Source of the DNA: VXNE01 sp965116625
GTDB lineage: Bacteria > Pseudomonadota > Gammaproteobacteria > Pseudomonadales > Azotimanducaceae
NCBI GenBank assembly: GCA_965116625.1
Contig: OZ220717.1
Span: 868,001-932,000 of the forward strand
Reading direction: 5' to 3'
Length of the DNA: 64,000 nucleotides
Position 1 is the first letter of the stretch, and each line of letters begins with the position of its first letter. Made by a program: the position numbers and the translations under genes. Positions 61,111-64,000 of this stretch are shown piece by piece. The notes under the pieces were generated by a model. The model searched no databases. It had not been told where the DNA came from and saw nothing but the letters and a program-made list of their open reading frames with translations.

Positions 61111-61683
61111 TCAGGGAGAACCGAGCCCGAGCAGTTCGTACTGTTGTGCCCCCGACCTGTATCGTCCAGTGGCAGAAAAGCCAAGGGTCGTTGCGAGCCT
61201 CTTGGCCTTGGCATTGCCATCCTCGATAAACGCCTCGAACTGATCGGAACATAGATTCGACGTCGCCCACGCCATGGCCGCATTTGTGGCTTCCAGCATG
61301 TAGCCCTTACCCCAGAAACGAGGATGCAGGTGAAACGCAATCTCGGGAACGGGTGCAATGGCGTTGAAGCCAACCATGCCCATGAAGGTGGCTGAACCGG
61401 CCTCGTGGTCCAATATGGACCATCTGCATCCCCAACCATCGCGTGCCGCCCGCATCCAGAACTCGATGATCCGGTCACTTTGGGACTCGGTCGTGCAGGG
61501 CGTATGGATGACGTTGCCGTGGTGATCCACGACTTGGCCCGAGTATCGACATACGTCGGGGTGAGACCATAGCTCGAAGACGCCACGAGAATGTGCGGCC
61601 CCGATTGCAGTCAACATGAGCCGGTTGGTATGGAGCGTCGGTATCGAAATGGGCTCCACAGGCAGATTCACTGTCGGTGACAA
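61111..61683 (-). CDS. GNAT-family N-acetyltransferase (RimJ-like)
   Basis: 190 residues. TNRLMLTAIGAAHSRGVFELWSHPDVCRYSG is the usual N terminus; the acetyl-CoA part is MGMVGFNAIAPVPEIAFHLHPRFWGKGYMLEATNAAMAWA, followed by EAFIEDGNAKAKRLATTLGFSATGRY. Such proteins acetylate ribosomal proteins or small molecules; the target is not evident. Confidence 0.87.
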   Translation of the reverse strand: MSPTVNLPVEPISIPTLHTNRLMLTAIGAAHSRGVFELWSHPDVCRYSGQVVDHHGNVIHTPCTTESQSDRIIEFWMRAARDGWGCRWSILDHEAGSATFMGMVGFNAIAPVPEIAFHLHPRFWGKGYMLEATNAAMAWATSNLCSDQFEAFIEDGNAKAKRLATTLGFSATGRYRSGAQQYELLGLGSP

Positions 61684-61723
61684 GGAATCGGCGAACGGAT
61701 TGGCGACAGGCCCACCGGTGTCG

Positions 61724-63199
61724 TCAGGAACCTTCGAGCCCGAGGCGTCGGTACTGCTCCGCTGGCGCCTGGTTCGCCACTAGCGCATCCTTGAGCAACC
61801 CGACCATCCGCCCCTCGACAACTTCGTCTTCGATCGGGTCGAGCTGGCCCGGATCCGTGGCCAGGTCGAAGAGCTGCGTCCTGAACATCTCTGGTGCGCG
61901 GCCTACGGGGCCGGTGGACGGAATCCGCATCACGGGGCAGCCCTTGGTGAAACCCAGCGGCGGGTGCCATTGCATGTCGGCGAGTTCGCGGATCGAGAAT
62001 GGCCGGCGCAGGTGGCTCGGCATCAGCGTGTACTGGTAGAGCGGCGCGTTTCCCTCGACCGGTCCGCGCATGTAAACGTGACGCCCGTCCGTGATGTTGA
62101 CGTGGCCGCCGAACATTCCGTAGATCGTCGTGTCGCGGATGCGGGCGTCTTCCTCAATGGTCGCACCCAGCGGCGCGCCGTCCATATCCGGCGGTTGGTC
62201 CAGACCGAAGTACTCCAGGAGGGTCGGACCGATATCGATGGTGGTGGTCAGGCTACGCCGCCTGACACCGGCGACGCCGCAGCGCGGGTCCCACGCGAAA
62301 AACGGGATGTGTGCGGTCTCGTTGTACCAGGGCATGCGCAACTTGCCCCACCAGTCGTGCTCGCCGAGCAGGAAACCATGATCGGTGACCACCAAGAGCA
62401 TCGTGTCGCGCCACATGTCGTGGGCGTCCATGAAATCGATCACGGTGCCGAGGTAGTGGTCGCATTGCGTCAGTAACGCCGCGTACTGATAGCGCAGGAA
62501 TTCCACGGCATCGGGATCTTCCGTGACCCGCGCATATTCCGGCCAGTCGAAGTGCGGGCTGTCCCACTCGGAGCCCTCAGCGCGAAAAAAGTTGTAGCGG
62601 TCCTTCCACTGTTTCAGGGTGAAGAACGGCTCGTGGGGATCGAACGTTTCGATCTGCAGGTACCAGTTGTCCTCCTGGTGGTTGGTCTCAAGGAACTCGA
62701 GGCCGGCGGCGAAGGTCTGCGCCTGGGACGTGAGCTTTTCCTTCTGCATGTACTTGCGGTTCACCAGGTCCTGGCGGATAACGCGTCCCAGGTGTTCGGG
62801 GATCTCCGGGTCGGCGACCTCGCCCTTCCAGGCGTCGCCCTCCTGGCCGCGCACGTTCTCCCAGCTCGAATAGCGGTGGTGGTAGGTGGCGCCACCGTCT
62901 TCCCAGTAGTGGTAGTGGTCCGAGACCAGGTGGGTGTAGACGCCGTTGCCTTTCAGGATGGTGAAAGTGGAGTCGTCGAATGGCTCGTGCGGACCCCAGG
63001 AACGGTGCAGGAAGTTGTGCCGGCCGGTGTGCAGTTCCCGCCGCGCCGGCATGCACGGCATGGAGCCGACGTAGTGGTTGTCGAACGTGACCGTGCGCTC
63101 GCCGAGGCGCATGAAGTTCGGAGCCAGCGTCCAGTCGCAGCCGTAGTTCGGCAGCATGTGCCGGTTCAGCGAGTCGTACATCACCATTACCGCTTTCAT
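61724..63199 (-). CDS. Type I sulfatase (arylsulfatase-like)
   Basis: The active-site motif CMPARRELHTGR (Cys49) matches CxPxR for conversion to formylglycine. Metal-binding VMYDSLNRH at the N terminus and VVTDHGFLLGEHDWWGK later. 491 residues. No signal peptide is evident, so it may act in the cytoplasm. Fits sulfated-polysaccharide or sulfonated-compound use. Confidence 0.92.
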   Translation of the reverse strand: MKAVMVMYDSLNRHMLPNYGCDWTLAPNFMRLGERTVTFDNHYVGSMPCMPARRELHTGRHNFLHRSWGPHEPFDDSTFTILKGNGVYTHLVSDHYHYWEDGGATYHHRYSSWENVRGQEGDAWKGEVADPEIPEHLGRVIRQDLVNRKYMQKEKLTSQAQTFAAGLEFLETNHQEDNWYLQIETFDPHEPFFTLKQWKDRYNFFRAEGSEWDSPHFDWPEYARVTEDPDAVEFLRYQYAALLTQCDHYLGTVIDFMDAHDMWRDTMLLVVTDHGFLLGEHDWWGKLRMPWYNETAHIPFFAWDPRCGVAGVRRRSLTTTIDIGPTLLEYFGLDQPPDMDGAPLGATIEEDARIRDTTIYGMFGGHVNITDGRHVYMRGPVEGNAPLYQYTLMPSHLRRPFSIRELADMQWHPPLGFTKGCPVMRIPSTGPVGRAPEMFRTQLFDLATDPGQLDPIEDEVVEGRMVGLLKDALVANQAPAEQYRRLGLEGS

Positions 63200-63226
63200 G
63201 CCGCAGTCTCCGTTGATCCGGGATTT

Positions 63227-64000
63227 CTACTCCAGGCTCCGCCCCCGCTTTGCCGCCAGCCGCAGCCGTAGGGCATTGAGCCGAATGAACCCGGCCGCAT
63301 CGTCCTGGCGGTACACGCCGCCATCGTCCTCGAACGTGGCGACATCAGCATCGTACAGGCTGTCGTCGGACCAGCGCCCGACCACCGAGACGCCGCCCTT
63401 GTAGAGCTTCAGCCTGACGCGTCCGTTGACGACATCCTGGGAGGCGTCGATCAAGGCCTGCATCACGCGGCGCTCCGGCGACCACCAGTAGCCGTTGTAG
63501 ATGAGCTTCGCATAGCGCGGCATGAGTTCGTCGCGCAGGTGCATGACTTCGCGGTCCATGGTGATCGATTCCATGGCGCGATGGGCCTTCAGCAGGATCG
63601 TGCCGCCGGGCGTTTCGTAGCAGCCTCTCGACTTCATGCCGACATAGCGGTTCTCGACGATGTCGCTGCGGCCGACGCCGTGGGCGCCACCGATCTCGTT
63701 CAGGCGAGCGAGTACTTGGGCGGCAGTCATGGTTTCGCCGTTGAGCGCGACCGCATCGCCGTGGACGTAGTCGAGTTCGATGTGCTCGCCTTCGTCGGGC
63801 GCGTCCTCGGGCGCCACCGTCCAGCGCCACATCGACGGATTCGGCTCGGCGCCGGGGTCCTCCAGTTCGCCGCCTTCGTAAGATATGTGCAGCAGGTTCG
63901 CGTCCATCGAGTAGGGAGACTTCTCGCCAGCCTGCGTGAAGTCGACGGGGATCTGGCGCTCGGCACAGTACGCCATCAACGCTTCGCGTGAATTGAGGTC
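63227..64000 (-). CDS. argG: Argininosuccinate synthase, C-terminal part (truncated by window)
   Basis: Ligates citrulline and aspartate in arginine synthesis. Residues visible include SREALMAYCAERQIPV at the window edge, SPYSMDANLLHISYEGG, GGAHGVGRSDIVENRYVGMKSRGCYETPGG, GYWWSPER and VSVVGRWS. The frame remains open to 64000. The N-terminal nucleotide-binding part lies beyond the window. Confidence 0.95.
   Translation of the reverse strand, partial: DLNSREALMAYCAERQIPVDFTQAGEKSPYSMDANLLHISYEGGELEDPGAEPNPSMWRWTVAPEDAPDEGEHIELDYVHGDAVALNGETMTAAQVLARLNEIGGAHGVGRSDIVENRYVGMKSRGCYETPGGTILLKAHRAMESITMDREVMHLRDELMPRYAKLIYNGYWWSPERRVMQALIDASQDVVNGRVRLKLYKGGVSVVGRWSDDSLYDADVATFEDDGGVYRQDDAAGFIRLNALRLRLAAKRGRSLE

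Overview
The window is about 64 kb of GC-rich bacterial chromosome. Two stretches of housekeeping synteny identify a gammaproteobacterium: nnrD-tsaE beside queG, orn, a Pseudomonas-type rhodanese, psd, epmA and efp (1-6.9 kb), and parC-parE-cpdA-DUF1249 beside tolC (10-17.6 kb). The remainder holds luciferase-like (LLM) oxidoreductases, phytanoyl-CoA-type dioxygenases, Gfo/Idh/MocA dehydrogenases, a family III CoA-transferase, a sulfatase and a nitrile/thiocyanate hydratase-type enzyme. This suggests a heterotroph using varied organic molecules, perhaps an uncultured marine or host-associated lineage; the species cannot be fixed from the sequence.

Layout: 1-6.9 kb, housekeeping (NAD(P)HX repair, tRNA t6A and queuosine modification, oligoribonuclease, phosphatidylethanolamine synthesis, EF-P and its lysylation enzyme). 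6.9-10.3 kb, a CRP/FNR-type regulator broken by a 37-bp tandem duplication, two CRP-like operators, a small lipoprotein operon and a membrane protein with a degenerate cyclase-like domain. 10.2-17.6 kb, topoisomerase IV, cAMP phosphodiesterase, DUF1249 with a minisatellite, and TolC. 17.6-30.4 kb, LLM enzymes, a frameshifted NYN nuclease, Kdo transferase, CoA-transferase, a MacAB-like exporter whose adaptor carries an unusual extra domain, and a VOC protein. 30.5-36.2 kb, tRNA-Asn, a hipBA toxin-antitoxin locus with four operator copies, Nudix, metallo-beta-lactamase and alpha/beta hydrolases, and a 249-bp MITE-like element. 36.2-40.1 kb, a three-gene nitrile hydratase/thiocyanate hydrolase-type enzyme and a PhyH dioxygenase. 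40.2-42.7 kb, an HNH endonuclease gene split by a 1.4-kb transposon-like element that carries a tRNA-Gly-like gene and small genes but no visible transposase. 42.7-55.4 kb, amidohydrolase, aldolase, FAD oxidoreductase, LLM, PhyH, and a co-oriented group of periplasmic binding lipoprotein, duplicated sensor-like protein and TonB receptor. 55.5-57.1 kb, a complete ISNCY-type insertion sequence with a 16-bp target duplication. 57.1-64 kb, a branched-chain-polyamine-synthase-like protein with dyad operators, a MAPEG protein, small secreted proteins, GNAT, a sulfatase and truncated argG.

The strongest candidates for undescribed biology are the passenger-carrying element inside the HNH gene (40383-41799), the BpsA-like protein with its compact promoter (57312-59065), the split-beta hydratase operon (37889-39090), and the helically phased operator array of hipBA. 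Three genes are visibly broken: the CRP-type regulator, the NYN protein and the HNH gene. The first two could in principle be assembly errors; the third has clean target duplications and is a real insertion.
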